A stretch of 64,000 nt of DNA, from NCBI RefSeq assembly GCF_008830365.1, contig NZ_WBKI01000001.1:1426001-1490000 (forward strand), read 5' to 3'. The notes under the pieces are model-generated. The model was not told the DNA's origin. It worked only from the letters and a program-made list of their open reading frames with translations, and did not search any database. The number at the start of each line of letters is the position of its first letter. Position 1 is the first letter of the stretch. Below are positions 37,517 to 46,371 of this stretch, one piece after another. Source of the DNA: Serratia proteamaculans (GTDB lineage Bacteria; Pseudomonadota; Gammaproteobacteria; Enterobacterales; Enterobacteriaceae). The position numbers and the translations under genes are program-made.

Positions 37517-37542
37517 TAGAGGGCTCCTTAAGGTGCCCTCTA
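37517..37542. terminator. Hairpin after the bCerS-like gene
   Basis: TAGAGGGC and GCCCTCTA flank a 10-base TCCTTAAGGT, forming a strong hairpin 9 bases past the stop of the leftward acyltransferase gene. There is no T-run on the leftward transcript. It may separate that gene from dgkA or stabilise the mRNA end. Confidence 0.45.
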
Positions 37543-37551
37543 ACAGACAAG

Positions 37552-38676
37552 TTAGAGTTGTTTTTCGTATAAACGATAACGCTTGTATGGAACTGCCCCA
37601 ATTCGCTCCAGGATCGTACGCATACCGCTATTAGACTCCAGGATCCATGACATCTCTAATGCATCGATATTGCGCTTCGCAAAAGGGTCACGTAACGCCT
37701 CAATAAGTAACAACGCGATAATTGGCCCTATCCGGCTAAATTGATACTCTTGGCGAACCCCCATCAGAGGGACTCTGGCAGTACGTACGCCACTCACTTT
37801 CAGACGCCATAACAGCTTCGCCCAGCCAAAGGGCAATAAACGCCCGTTCAGATCGGCTATAGCCTCATTGATATTGGGCAACCCCACAATGAAGGCACAA
37901 GGGACTGAATCTACTTCAGCAATATAAATCATGTCGTCAGGGACCAGAAACTTCAACTGGTCCCCCATGGTGGCGAACTCATGCTCGGTAAAGGGGACAA
38001 AGCCCCAGTTATCTTGCCAACCCGAGTTAAAAATTTCGCGAAGTACCTGCATTTCCTCGTTAAATCGTTTGCGATTGAGGCGGCGAAGGGTCACCTTTTT
38101 ACCTACCTGCGCCATCATTTTGGTTAATGAAGGCGAGAAATTCAGGTCAGTTCGTTTCATCCAATAAGCCAACAAATCAATGCCTTGCGTATATCCCTGG
38201 CGCTCTAAATTGGTGGCATAGTAAGGTTTGGCGTGTGTCATCAGGGCTGACGGCGGAGTATCAAAACCTTCAATCAATAAGCCGCTTTCCTGATTGATAT
38301 TAAGGCTGAATGGCCCGGTGATTTTTAATGCACCTTTTGACTTCAACCAATCTTCCGCTGCGGTAAATAACGCTCTAAAAACCTCCGGATCATCGATAGC
38401 ATCGATCATGCCAAAATGGCCGGTATCTTCGCCATAGCGTTCGCGGTGTAAGGAATCAATTTGAGCGGTTATTCGCCCGACGACCTTCCCCTCTTTTTTG
38501 GCTACCCATGCCTGCCATTCTATATGTTCAGTGCCAGGGTTCTTCTTGGAAAGGTGCTCTTCACGCTCTACATACAAGGGAGTAATCCAGCTAGGATCGT
38601 TGCGATAGAGTGAGGAGGGAAAAGCGATAAATGCCTTAAGATCACGCTTATCCAGGACAGGCTCAATGCGAATCAT
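37552..38676 (-). CDS. bcerS: bCerS-like GNAT N-acyltransferase (bacterial ceramide synthase candidate)
   Basis: A 374-residue protein with a GNAT-like layout. The N-terminal PSSLYRNDPSWITPLYVERE and GRITAQIDSLH segments, then GHFGMIDAIDDPEVFRALF, GPFSLNINQESGLLIEGFD and the distant FIVGLPNINEAI, mark the GNAT-superfamily group that includes the Caulobacter ceramide synthase. The proposed reaction joins a second fatty acyl chain to the amino group of the long-chain base. It is divergent from the acyl-AMP ligase, CerR, ACP and SPT genes, which supports the assignment. Family membership is from memory and needs a profile search. Confidence 0.72.
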   Translation of the reverse strand: MIRIEPVLDKRDLKAFIAFPSSLYRNDPSWITPLYVEREEHLSKKNPGTEHIEWQAWVAKKEGKVVGRITAQIDSLHRERYGEDTGHFGMIDAIDDPEVFRALFTAAEDWLKSKGALKITGPFSLNINQESGLLIEGFDTPPSALMTHAKPYYATNLERQGYTQGIDLLAYWMKRTDLNFSPSLTKMMAQVGKKVTLRRLNRKRFNEEMQVLREIFNSGWQDNWGFVPFTEHEFATMGDQLKFLVPDDMIYIAEVDSVPCAFIVGLPNINEAIADLNGRLLPFGWAKLLWRLKVSGVRTARVPLMGVRQEYQFSRIGPIIALLLIEALRDPFAKRNIDALEMSWILESNSGMRTILERIGAVPYKRYRLYEKQL

Positions 38677-39446
38677 AAATAACCTTAAAATTTAATAACA
38701 TAATCAAATTAAATCACTATTATGCCAGTGATATTTTCTGACCGGGGATCCATTATTGACGATATCTTATTCCTATAAGAGATAAGAAAATTTAATTAAT
38801 TTCTAAAGTCAAAAAAGATGTTACCCGGTCAGAGTTTACCCTGGCTGTTGCTGTTCTTTATCCAAAGAGCTACCTGACAGAGACGTGAAATCGCTAAGGA
38901 AACCACTCCTTTTATTATTTAGTGCTATTTCTGACGAGAAAAAACTTACCGTTTTTAGTTTACTAATTCTAGTCTGGGGAAGCATTGTCATATTTTACCA
39001 TTAAATGCTCTTTCTATCCTTCCGACTAAATGAAGCTTTCACTTTTTGACGTCTTCCGGATACTGTTTAGACTATGTTTAAGTACGGAGATAACCATGCG
39101 CAAGGTCAAATCATATAAATCGACGATTATTTCCTTCCGAACATGTGTCAACGACAGGCATTTGGTGATAGACACAAACCAAAGGGCCGAGATATCCAGA
39201 ACCAATAATAACAGCCCGTACATCCACAGTTCGCTGGGCATGATCCTCACGTGAAATAGACATGAAAATATCGACAACCAATCTCTCACCTTTAGTTCAG
39301 AGTAGACATAGTGGTTATTAACCATCGCATGCACTATTTGTAGAATGAAAGAAAATGATTGAATAACAGATATATTCAAAGCATTTTCATTGTAAAACGC
39401 TAACTCTCACGCCAATAGTCTTTTGTCTTTTTGGTGATTTTAATCT
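38677..39446. promoter_or_regulatory. AT-rich divergent region between bCerS and the SPT operon
   Basis: This 770-base gap is strikingly AT-rich. It must hold the divergent promoters for the leftward bCerS gene and the rightward acyl-AMP-ligase operon. It contains a separated inverted repeat (listed next). Short frames exist, including a leftward one at 39026-39379 with a TTG start, but none has a ribosome binding site or recognisable motif. I see no supported gene. Confidence 0.5.
38737..38833. repeat. Separated 10-base inverted repeat
   Basis: TCTGACCGGG at 38737-38746 and CCCGGTCAGA at 38824-38833 are exact reverse complements 77 bases apart. They stand out as GC-rich islands in AT-rich DNA. 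Paired operator half-sites, DNA looping or a long RNA hairpin are possible; nothing confirms a role. Confidence 0.4.
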
Positions 39447-41201
39447 ATGGCTAATTTGTATATGTCTGAAACAAGCTCAACTCATTCTCTTCCCATGCGT
39501 TATGCAGATTTCCCCACGTTGGTGGAGGCTTTAGATTATGCAGCGCAGGGCAGTACAGGAATGAATTTTTACGATCGTCGTAATCAGCTCGTGGCCGTAC
39601 TGGGATATCGTACGCTGAAACAGCGAGCGGCAGCCGGTGCGCGACGTCTGTTATCACTGAATCTCAACAAAGGCGATCGCGTTGCGCTTATCGCGGAAAC
39701 CAGCACGGGTTTCGTCGAGGCGTTCTTTGCCTGCCAATATGCCGGCCTGGTTGCCGTGCCCCTGGCCATTCCTATGGGGGTCGGGCAGCGTGAGTCCTAT
39801 ACCATCAAGCTTCAGGGTCTGATCAATAGCTGTAAACCTGCAGCCATTATCAGCGGTGAAGAATGGGTGCCGTTGATTAGCTCGGCGGCTCTGGATACAC
39901 CACCGGCACATATTCTTAGCAACGCAGATTTTAACGCATTGCCTGAGCGGGATATTGAACTGCAAGCGCCGTTATCCGACGACATTGCCTATCTCCAATA
40001 TACATCGGGTAGCACTCGCTTTCCGCGCGGAGTCATAATTACCCAACGTGCCGTTATGGCTAACCTGCGTGCTATCAGTCATGACGGCATCAAATTACGT
40101 GCAGGCGATCGCTGCGTCTCCTGGTTGCCCTTCTATCACGATATGGGGTTAGTCGGTTTCCTGCTCACCCCTGTGGCAACCCAGTTGTCGGTTGACTATC
40201 TGCGCACGCAAGATTTTGCAATGCGCCCAATGCAATGGTTAAAACTGATTGCCAAAAATCGCGGTACGGTGTCCGTCGCTCCTCCGTTTGGTTACGATTT
40301 GTGCTTACGTTACAGCCACAACAAAGAGCTGGCCGGGTTGGATCTTTCCAGTTGGCGGGTTGCTGGCGTGGGGGCGGAGCCTATTCCGGCAGAGTTACTC
40401 AATCAGTTTGGTGAGCACTTCAGCCACCTCAACTTTGACAGCAAGGCACTCATGCCCTGCTATGGTTTGGCCGAGAATACCCTTGCGGTAAGTTTTTATG
40501 ACGAAGCCTCTGGCGCACCAATCAACGCAGTCGACCGCGATATTTTGGAATACGAGGGTAAAGCGGTAGCACCTGGCAAAAAAACGCGTGCCACATCAAC
40601 GTTTGTCAATTGCGGCAAGGCGCTTCCTGCCCATCATATCGAAATTAGAAGTGAAACCGGGCTCCCCCAGCCAGAGCGGCAGGTCGGCCGTATTTTTATC
40701 TCCGGCCCCAGCCTGATGAATGGATATTTTCGTGATGATGCATCGCAGCAAAAAATTCAGGCGACGGGTTGGATGGATACCGGTGACCTGGGGTATTTGC
40801 TGGATGGGTATCTTTACGTCACCGGCCGCAAGAAGGATCTGATCATTATTCGGGGCCGGAATATTTGGCCTCAAGATATTGAATATGTCGCGGAATCCGA
40901 GCCTGAAATCCGCTCAGGTGATGCCATTGCCTTCGTCACGGAAGAGCACGCTGACGGCGCCAGAATTATTCTGCAAATCCAGTGCCGGGTCAGTGCTGAA
41001 GAGCGGCGGGAGCAAATCGTCCATACGCTGAGCGCACGCATACAAAGCGAATTCGGCATTGCGGTGGATATTGAACTGCTGCCACCCCATAGCATTCCTC
41101 GTACATCTTCGGGGAAACCGGCCCGCGCCGAAGCCAAGAAGCGTTGGCTAAGCGCATCAATCTGTCCGCCGATGCATCAGTTGGCAGGTTTTGCGCAATG
41201 A
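39447..41201 (+). CDS. Fatty acyl-AMP ligase / acyl-ACP synthetase
   Basis: Adenylate-forming enzyme of 584 residues, of the FAAL group that activates fatty acids as acyl-AMP and loads them on an acyl carrier protein. Motifs are YTSGSTRFPRG (residues 185-195, the P-loop), SWLPFYHDMGLVGF, GVGAEPI, YGLAENTL, TGDLGYLLDGYLYVTGRKKDLIIIRG and the C-terminal SSGKPARA lysine. An ACP gene two genes downstream is the obvious acceptor. The stop overlaps the reductase start (ATGA). An in-frame ATG at 39462 is an alternative start. Caulobacter ceramide synthesis uses a comparable acyl-ACP synthetase. Confidence 0.88.
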   Translation: MANLYMSETSSTHSLPMRYADFPTLVEALDYAAQGSTGMNFYDRRNQLVAVLGYRTLKQRAAAGARRLLSLNLNKGDRVALIAETSTGFVEAFFACQYAGLVAVPLAIPMGVGQRESYTIKLQGLINSCKPAAIISGEEWVPLISSAALDTPPAHILSNADFNALPERDIELQAPLSDDIAYLQYTSGSTRFPRGVIITQRAVMANLRAISHDGIKLRAGDRCVSWLPFYHDMGLVGFLLTPVATQLSVDYLRTQDFAMRPMQWLKLIAKNRGTVSVAPPFGYDLCLRYSHNKELAGLDLSSWRVAGVGAEPIPAELLNQFGEHFSHLNFDSKALMPCYGLAENTLAVSFYDEASGAPINAVDRDILEYEGKAVAPGKKTRATSTFVNCGKALPAHHIEIRSETGLPQPERQVGRIFISGPSLMNGYFRDDASQQKIQATGWMDTGDLGYLLDGYLYVTGRKKDLIIIRGRNIWPQDIEYVAESEPEIRSGDAIAFVTEEHADGARIILQIQCRVSAEERREQIVHTLSARIQSEFGIAVDIELLPPHSIPRTSSGKPARAEAKKRWLSASICPPMHQLAGFAQ

Positions 41202-42112
41202 TCGGCACCGTTGCCATCACTGGCGCCACGGGTTTTATTGGCCAACACGTCGTGCAGAACCTGCTTTCGCAGGGTTTTACCGTGAGGGCCCTAACCCGGC
41301 GTACCGGTAAAACTTCAACCGATAACCTGACCTGGATCCAGGGGGCACTGGAAGATCGGGACTCTCTCAGCGAGTTGGTTCGTGACGCGGAATTCGTGGT
41401 TCACTGTGCGGGACAGGTCCGCGGGCAGACCGAAGAAACCTTTACCCATTGCAACGTTAGCGGCAGCCTGCACCTGATGCAGGCGGCGAGACAAAGTGGC
41501 AGTTGTAAGCGTTTTTTGTTTATCTCTTCCCTTGCTGCCCGCCATCCTGAGCTGTCTTGGTACGCGAATTCAAAACATATTGCCGAACAACGGTTAATGA
41601 CCATGGCCACGGGCATTTCACTGGGCATTTTTCGTCCGACCGCAGTTTACGGGCCCGGTGATAAAGAGCTTAAACCGATATTTAGCTGGCTGCTGCGCGG
41701 CGTACTCCCCCGGCTGGGTTCGCCGGAAGCCAAGCTGACTTTCCTGCATGTAAGCGATTTAGCTGAAGCAGTGAGTCAATGGTTATTAGCCGAACGTCCT
41801 CAGGCGCAGACTTATGAATTATGCGATGGGATAGCCGGTGGTTATAGCTGGCGGCGCTTACGGGAAATAGGTGCCGCGGTGCGCAATGGCCCCGTGCGGC
41901 TACTGGGGATCCCGCTGCCTCTGCTGAATATCATGGCAGACATCAGCATTTTGTTGAGCCGTTTGGCAAAGAAAGAACCCATGCTGACGCACAACAAAAT
42001 ACGTGAATTAACCTATCCGGACTGGTCTGCGAGCAATCATCGCTTATCCGAAAGTATTAATTGGTTTCCCAAGGTCAGTTTGGAGCGCGCGCTGCGTGAA
42101 GGTCTATTTTAA
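41198..42112 (+). CDS. cerR: CerR-like NAD(P)-dependent epimerase/reductase
   Basis: Extended short-chain dehydrogenase of 304 residues. It has a Rossmann motif TGATGFIG (8-15), catalytic SS at 110-111 and YANSK (Tyr122, Lys126), followed by FRPTAVYGPGDKE. In the Caulobacter ceramide pathway a protein of this type (CerR) reduces the 3-keto group of the sphingoid or ceramide intermediate; the same role is proposed here. The frame opens at 41144, but ATG 41198 overlaps the upstream stop and yields a standard N-terminus. A nucleotide-sugar epimerase is less likely, as no glycan genes are present. Confidence 0.8.
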   Translation: MIGTVAITGATGFIGQHVVQNLLSQGFTVRALTRRTGKTSTDNLTWIQGALEDRDSLSELVRDAEFVVHCAGQVRGQTEETFTHCNVSGSLHLMQAARQSGSCKRFLFISSLAARHPELSWYANSKHIAEQRLMTMATGISLGIFRPTAVYGPGDKELKPIFSWLLRGVLPRLGSPEAKLTFLHVSDLAEAVSQWLLAERPQAQTYELCDGIAGGYSWRRLREIGAAVRNGPVRLLGIPLPLLNIMADISILLSRLAKKEPMLTHNKIRELTYPDWSASNHRLSESINWFPKVSLERALREGLF

Positions 42113-42143
42113 TTATCTTAATTAGAGGTTTGCCAAAGTTCTT

Positions 42144-42404
42144 ATGCTAAATCGCGACGCTGTAATGGATTATATTCTTACTTGTTTACAAGGTCTCGTC
42201 GAAGGCGGATTAGAAATCAAACCTGATAGTGATCTCGTCAATGATCTTGGCCTGGAGTCCATCAGGGTCTTGGATCTGCTGATGATGTTAGAAGATGAAT
42301 TGGATATTTCTATTCCTATCAATATATTACTTGATGTCAGAACGCCAGAGCAGTTGCTGAACGCACTACTCCCTCGCCTGGAGGCAACGAATGGGCCTGT
42401 ATGA
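42144..42404 (+). CDS. Dedicated acyl carrier protein
   Basis: An 86-residue carrier protein with the phosphopantetheine site DLGLESIRVLDLL (Ser39) and the acidic helix II context typical of ACPs. It sits between the reductase and SPT genes, and its end overlaps the SPT start by 14 bases, implying tight coupling. It should receive the acyl chain from the acyl-AMP ligase and present it to SPT. A separate housekeeping ACP is expected elsewhere. Confidence 0.9.
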   Translation: MLNRDAVMDYILTCLQGLVEGGLEIKPDSDLVNDLGLESIRVLDLLMMLEDELDISIPINILLDVRTPEQLLNALLPRLEATNGPV

Positions 42405-43563
42405 TAAATTTTCACGGCTTGCCAACGATCGTGGGCAATTCCAGTCTTCTGGTCTAAATCCATTTGGCACCTGCATTGATGAGATTTACTCCGCGACCGA
42501 AGGACGGATTGGTAACCAGAAAATTGTCCTGGCAGGGACAAATAACTACCTTGGCCTGACTTTCGATGCGCAAGCGATTGCCGATGGGCAGGCTGCATTA
42601 GCCGCCCAGGGCACTGGTACAACGGGTTCGCGCATGGCTAATGGCAGCTACAGTGCTCACTTAATGTTAGAGCAAGAACTGACTGCTTTCTTTGACCGCC
42701 CTACCGCCATTGTATTTCCCACGGGGTATACCGCAAACCTCGGGGTAATCAGCACGCTAGCGGGCCCCGGCTCAGTGGTGCTGATAGACGCAGACAGCCA
42801 CGCGAGTATTTATGATGCCTGTGCCTTGGGCGGCGCTGAAATCATTCGTTTCCGCCACAATGATGCGAAAGATCTGGAGCGCCGTATGGTACGCCTCGGC
42901 GAGCGTGCTCGAGAGGCAATCATAATCGTTGAAGGCATTTACAGCATGCTGGGTGACGTTGCTCCGCTCGTCGACATCGTCGACATCAAACGGCGTCTTG
43001 GTGGTTATCTGTTGGTAGACGAAGCTCACTCATTTGGCGTGATGGGGGCTAACGGACGCGGTCTTGCGGAAGCGCTGGGTGTTGAGCAAGATGTTGATAT
43101 TGTTCTGGGCACATTCAGTAAAAGCCTGGCCTCTATCGGTGGCTTTGCCGTCGGCAGCAAGGCAATGGAGGTGCTGCGCTACAGCAGTCGTCCCTATATT
43201 TTTACCGCCTCACCTTCACCATCAAGTATCGCTTCGGTGCGCTCATCGTTGAAAATGATCGCACAGCATCCTGAACTGCGGGAAAAACTCTGGAGCAACG
43301 CGCATCGGCTTTATCAGGGTCTTGCCAAGCTGGGCTACGAGCTGGGCCCGCGCATCAGCCCGGTCGTTCCGGTCATGATTGGTTCGAAAGAAGATGGCCT
43401 GCGTTTCTGGCGCGACCTGATCGCAAAGGGTGTTTATGTCAATCTGGTATTACCACCGGCAGCGCCGGCAGGAATGACGCTTCTGCGTTGCAGCGTTAAT
43501 GCTGCACACAGTGAAGAACAGATTGATACGATCATTCAGGCTTTTGCAGCACTGAAAAAGTAA
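42391..43563 (+). CDS. spt: Serine palmitoyltransferase (alpha-oxoamine synthase)
   Basis: PLP enzyme that condenses serine with a fatty acyl thioester to 3-keto-sphinganine, the committed step of sphingolipid synthesis. The 390-residue product has AGTNNYLGL, the stacking His in DADSHASIYDA (His137), VDEAHSFGVMGANGRG (Asp210, His213), and the PLP lysine in GTFSKSLASIGGF (Lys244). GTFSKS...GG is the SPT form; KBL, BioF and ALAS usually have GTLGKA. This supports SPT over 2-amino-3-ketobutyrate ligase. The neighbouring ACP suggests acyl-ACP as donor. Confidence 0.88.
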   Translation: MGLYDKFSRLANDRGQFQSSGLNPFGTCIDEIYSATEGRIGNQKIVLAGTNNYLGLTFDAQAIADGQAALAAQGTGTTGSRMANGSYSAHLMLEQELTAFFDRPTAIVFPTGYTANLGVISTLAGPGSVVLIDADSHASIYDACALGGAEIIRFRHNDAKDLERRMVRLGERAREAIIIVEGIYSMLGDVAPLVDIVDIKRRLGGYLLVDEAHSFGVMGANGRGLAEALGVEQDVDIVLGTFSKSLASIGGFAVGSKAMEVLRYSSRPYIFTASPSPSSIASVRSSLKMIAQHPELREKLWSNAHRLYQGLAKLGYELGPRISPVVPVMIGSKEDGLRFWRDLIAKGVYVNLVLPPAAPAGMTLLRCSVNAAHSEEQIDTIIQAFAALKK

Positions 43564-43641
43564 TTGCCTTTATATTGACCATGATAGAGTCATGGTTAAT
43601 ATTCAAAGAGGCGATGCCCTTCTCTTGGTATTACAGATTAT

Positions 43642-43677
43642 ACCGGCCTTTCTTAATTGTCTGGCAGAAAGGCCGGT
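43642..43677. terminator. Terminator-like hairpin after spt
   Basis: ACCGGCCTTTCT (43642-43653) and AGAAAGGCCGGT (43666-43677) form a perfect 12-bp stem with a 12-base loop. It lies between the convergent spt and first kinase genes, where a bidirectional terminator is expected. T-richness is within the stem, not after it. Confidence 0.65.
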
Positions 43678-43682
43678 GATAG

Positions 43683-44414
43683 TTAGTAGGTTACGACTGA
43701 ATCATTTTCGACAGCATAGCGATATCCATGCGCTTCCATAAATTCATCAATGGCTTTTTCAGCGTCAGATAGCACTTCATCAAGCGACTTATTAGCGTCA
43801 ATATTTGCAATTTCCGCGCCTTCAAAAGTGAGTAGCGGTGTCAAGGCAACCTTTTTTTCCAATGATTCTTTCTGATGATCAGGCTTACGCGCACAAGCGA
43901 CATCAATATCAACATTTAACTTTATGACCAAGTCCGGTTTATGATCGGCCATCCATTGGAAAGCTGCGCGTTCACGTCCCGCCAACCATTTGACAAAGCG
44001 GCTGCCTTTTGCATTTACGGGAAATACGGTGCCATCATAACCGCCAGGGATTTGCACCTGTGGGAAACGGTCGGCTAATACGATGAGCCCTTGCCGACGA
44101 AAAGCCAACATTCGACGAAAACGTATCAGTCGACGTAAAACGAAAGTGATGATGACCAGTGCCGGCAATAAATCAAGCCTGGCCTTGGTGGATTTGACTT
44201 TTTTTGTATTACGTTCAATGGCCTTGCCAAAAAAATTCCCCATTAGTGGGAATTGTGAAACAGCACGTCCGACATTTCCTGCCTGCTTGCCCAGATGAAC
44301 CCTTACTGCCGGACCGTATTTTTTTACATGAACAATAAGAGATTCACAGACAGTAGACTTACCAGAGCCATCACTGCCAATAACCGCAATCAGCGGCGGT
44401 AATTTTGAATTCAT
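43683..44414 (-). CDS. Thymidylate-kinase-fold P-loop kinase, paralogue 1
   Basis: A 243-residue P-loop kinase. Walker [10 protein letters not shown] is at residues 13-21, DRFPQ at 115-119, and a RKPDH motif at 176-180 in the likely lid. A hydrophobic helix (about 83-95, [15 protein letters not shown]) followed by many Arg/Lys suggests membrane contact. It resembles the thymidylate kinase superfamily but is a poor match to true Tmk. Two paralogues follow divergently. In a ceramide locus, phosphorylation of a lipid intermediate is an attractive role (inference). ATG 44414 is preferred to the longer frame to 44489. Confidence 0.78.
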   Translation of the reverse strand: MNSKLPPLIAVIGSDGSGKSTVCESLIVHVKKYGPAVRVHLGKQAGNVGRAVSQFPLMGNFFGKAIERNTKKVKSTKARLDLLPALVIITFVLRRLIRFRRMLAFRRQGLIVLADRFPQVQIPGGYDGTVFPVNAKGSRFVKWLAGRERAAFQWMADHKPDLVIKLNVDIDVACARKPDHQKESLEKKVALTPLLTFEGAEIANIDANKSLDEVLSDAEKAIDEFMEAHGYRYAVENDSVVTY

Positions 44415-44770
44415 AATAAGACTCGCTTTTAAGACACCTGATAAAATGTACCATTTCGCAAGGAAAAAGTCGCTTAAAGCCGTGAACAACCAGGCAACAA
44501 ATAAGCATCCTTAATCCAATGAGATTGCACACAAAATATTAAGAAAATAATGAAACACTCGTTCCTGACCCCGTCACTTTGATATCTCATTAGCAATAAG
44601 AGCCATAGGGTAAATCTCGGTAACAATTAGCACAAAAAAACAAGACCGCCATGGTGAAATGTAATTACTGGCAAAAATAAATTTGATAATTATCGAGATA
44701 GAGCACAATAAATACCTTGAACCCAAGACTGATTACAATACAATGGTTTCTTTGTATTGGACCCATTACT
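44415..44770. promoter_or_regulatory. Divergent region between kinase paralogues
   Basis: About 356 AT-rich bases between the leftward kinase 1 and rightward kinase 2. This is the expected promoter region for the long rightward kinase-flippase-lpt operon. No gene, clear operator or perfect promoter was recognised. Part of the frame of kinase 2 extends back to a TTG at 44717. Confidence 0.45.
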
Positions 44771-45496
44771 GTGAGTCAACAGACAATATCCATTGCTAAT
44801 CATCCCCCTGTGCGCGTAATAGCAATAACGGGTTGTGATGGTTCAGGAAAATCGACTTTGGCTGCCAGTTTGGTCAATCATCTATCAGCGCAAGAGCCGA
44901 CGGAATTACTTTATCTCGGCCAGTCTTCGGGACGTATAGGGGAATGGATCAGCGGTTTGCCCATTATTGGTGTACCCTTTGGTCGTTATTTACTGGCAAA
45001 GTCTGAGCGTGTTCATGAGCACCCTTCAACTCCTCCTGGTAATGTAACGGCGCTGGTGATCTTTTTATTGTCATATTGGCGAGTTTATAAGTTTCGCAGA
45101 ATGTTGGCGAAAAGTCGCAAGGGGCAATTGCTGGTGACGGATCGTTACCCACAAGCGGAAGTGGCCGGTTTTCGTTTCGATGGTCCGCAACTTGCAAAAA
45201 CGGTTGGCGGTAATCGTTGGGTACAAAGGTTGAGAAAACATGAGCAAAAGCTGTATCAGTGGATGGCGTCTTATCCACCTTTTTTATTGATTCGTCTCGA
45301 TATTGATGAAAAAACCGCGTACTCACGTAAACCCGATCATAAGCTTTCGGCTCTGCGTGAAAAGATTGCCGTCATCCCTCACCTTACGTTTAATGGCGCA
45401 AAGATACTGGATTTAGATGGGCGCGAGCCGGCGAGTAAAATTCTCGATGAGTCATTGCGTGCAATTCGAACCTCACTGACGACGTCAGAGGTTTAG
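44771..45496 (+). CDS. Thymidylate-kinase-fold P-loop kinase, paralogue 2
   Basis: A 241-residue paralogue of the flanking kinases: Walker A GCDGSGKST near residue 20, DRYPQ, and SRKPDHKLSALREKI. It also has the hydrophobic-basic segment TALVIFLLSYWRVYKFRRML. A GTG start at 44771 gives an N-terminus like the paralogues; a TTG at 44717 would be a longer alternative. It is followed 18 bases later by paralogue 3. Substrate unknown; see the findings for a lipid-kinase hypothesis. Confidence 0.75.
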   Translation: MSQQTISIANHPPVRVIAITGCDGSGKSTLAASLVNHLSAQEPTELLYLGQSSGRIGEWISGLPIIGVPFGRYLLAKSERVHEHPSTPPGNVTALVIFLLSYWRVYKFRRMLAKSRKGQLLVTDRYPQAEVAGFRFDGPQLAKTVGGNRWVQRLRKHEQKLYQWMASYPPFLLIRLDIDEKTAYSRKPDHKLSALREKIAVIPHLTFNGAKILDLDGREPASKILDESLRAIRTSLTTSEV

Positions 45497-45514
45497 TCTT
45501 TTGATGACCTTTTC

Positions 45515-46282
45515 ATGCTGAAAAAAATGCAAAAAAATAAATCAAATACACAAAACGATCCCTCATCTGCATGCATTACCGGCCTTATTGCGGTGGTAGG
45601 CAGTGACGGCACTGGAAAGTCCACGCTTACCGCCGATTTGGTCAAAAATCTGCAAAAATACCGGACAACCCAGCGTCGTTATTTAGGGCTTATCTCCGGG
45701 GAGGACGGCGATAAAATTAAGCGCCTGCCTTTCATTGGCGTATGGCTTGAACGACGCCTGGCCGCCAAATCTGACAAGACTCAGCGCATGAGCAATAAAC
45801 CACCGGCACTCTGGGCGGCATTGATTATGTACGGTTTTTCATTGTGGCGCGCGGCCAATTTACGCAAAGTACAGCGTCTGGCACAGAGTGGTGTATTGGT
45901 GATCAGCGATCGTTTTCCACAGGCAGAAATTTCCGGTTTTTACTATGACGGACCAGGCATTGGTGTGGAACGCGCAAAGGGTTGGCTAATGACTCGTTTA
46001 GCGGCTCGTGAACGACGACTGTATCAGCGGATGGCTTTATGCCGCCCCGAACTTATCATTCGTCTTGATATTGATGTCGATACCGCCTTTTCACGTAAGC
46101 CCGACCACAGTTATGAAGAACTGAAGGACAAAATTTCAGCCATGGTTCGGCTACAGTATAATGGCTCCAGAATTATCGAGTTGGATGCCAAAGCCCCCTA
46201 CGATGAAGTACTGGAAAAAGCACTGAATGCGATAACTTCAGTTTCAATGCTTCCATCGCGTACCCATTCCACTCTCGGCTAG
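45515..46282 (+). CDS. Thymidylate-kinase-fold P-loop kinase, paralogue 3
   Basis: A 255-residue paralogue with Walker A GSDGTGKST near residues 31-39, DRFPQAEISGF and SRKPDHSYEELKDKI. The hydrophobic-basic middle segment (WAALIMYGFSLWRAANLRKVQRL) is kept. The longer basic, Asn/Ser-rich N-terminus differs from the others; an ATG at 45527 is an alternative start. It is in the same operon as paralogue 2 and the flippase. Three diverged copies side by side suggest distinct, possibly successive, phosphorylation steps or a hetero-complex. Confidence 0.76.
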   Translation: MLKKMQKNKSNTQNDPSSACITGLIAVVGSDGTGKSTLTADLVKNLQKYRTTQRRYLGLISGEDGDKIKRLPFIGVWLERRLAAKSDKTQRMSNKPPALWAALIMYGFSLWRAANLRKVQRLAQSGVLVISDRFPQAEISGFYYDGPGIGVERAKGWLMTRLAARERRLYQRMALCRPELIIRLDIDVDTAFSRKPDHSYEELKDKISAMVRLQYNGSRIIELDAKAPYDEVLEKALNAITSVSMLPSRTHSTLG

Positions 46283-46371
46283 CGAAATCACTCTTATATG
46301 CCGGGATCCCAACAATATTACTCATTCCCAAGTCAGTGTGGGTACATGTGGTTAGTATGGCTGGTTTTACT

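Noticed and set aside
36227..38676. Search for an attachment-site copy of the tRNA-Ser 3' end at the left border of the AT-rich block
   Set aside because: No stretch resembling the tRNA 3' end was found by eye, and there is no integrase, so a site-specific island cannot be claimed.
39026..39379. Leftward 117-codon frame with hydrophobic stretches between bCerS and the SPT operon
   Set aside because: It needs a TTG start without a ribosome binding site, and the region is AT-rich intergenic DNA where chance hydrophobic frames are common. No family motif is visible.
41198..43563. Alternative reading of the SDR and alpha-oxoamine synthase as threonine degradation (Tdh/Kbl) or biotin genes
   Set aside because: The GTFSKS lysine motif, the linked ACP and the acyl-AMP ligase favour SPT. 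No Tdh, BioA, BioB or BioD is present.
43683..46282. Annotating the three P-loop proteins simply as thymidylate kinases
   Set aside because: Three diverged copies, the shared RKPDH motif and the hydrophobic-basic segment do not fit a housekeeping Tmk, so only the fold is asserted.
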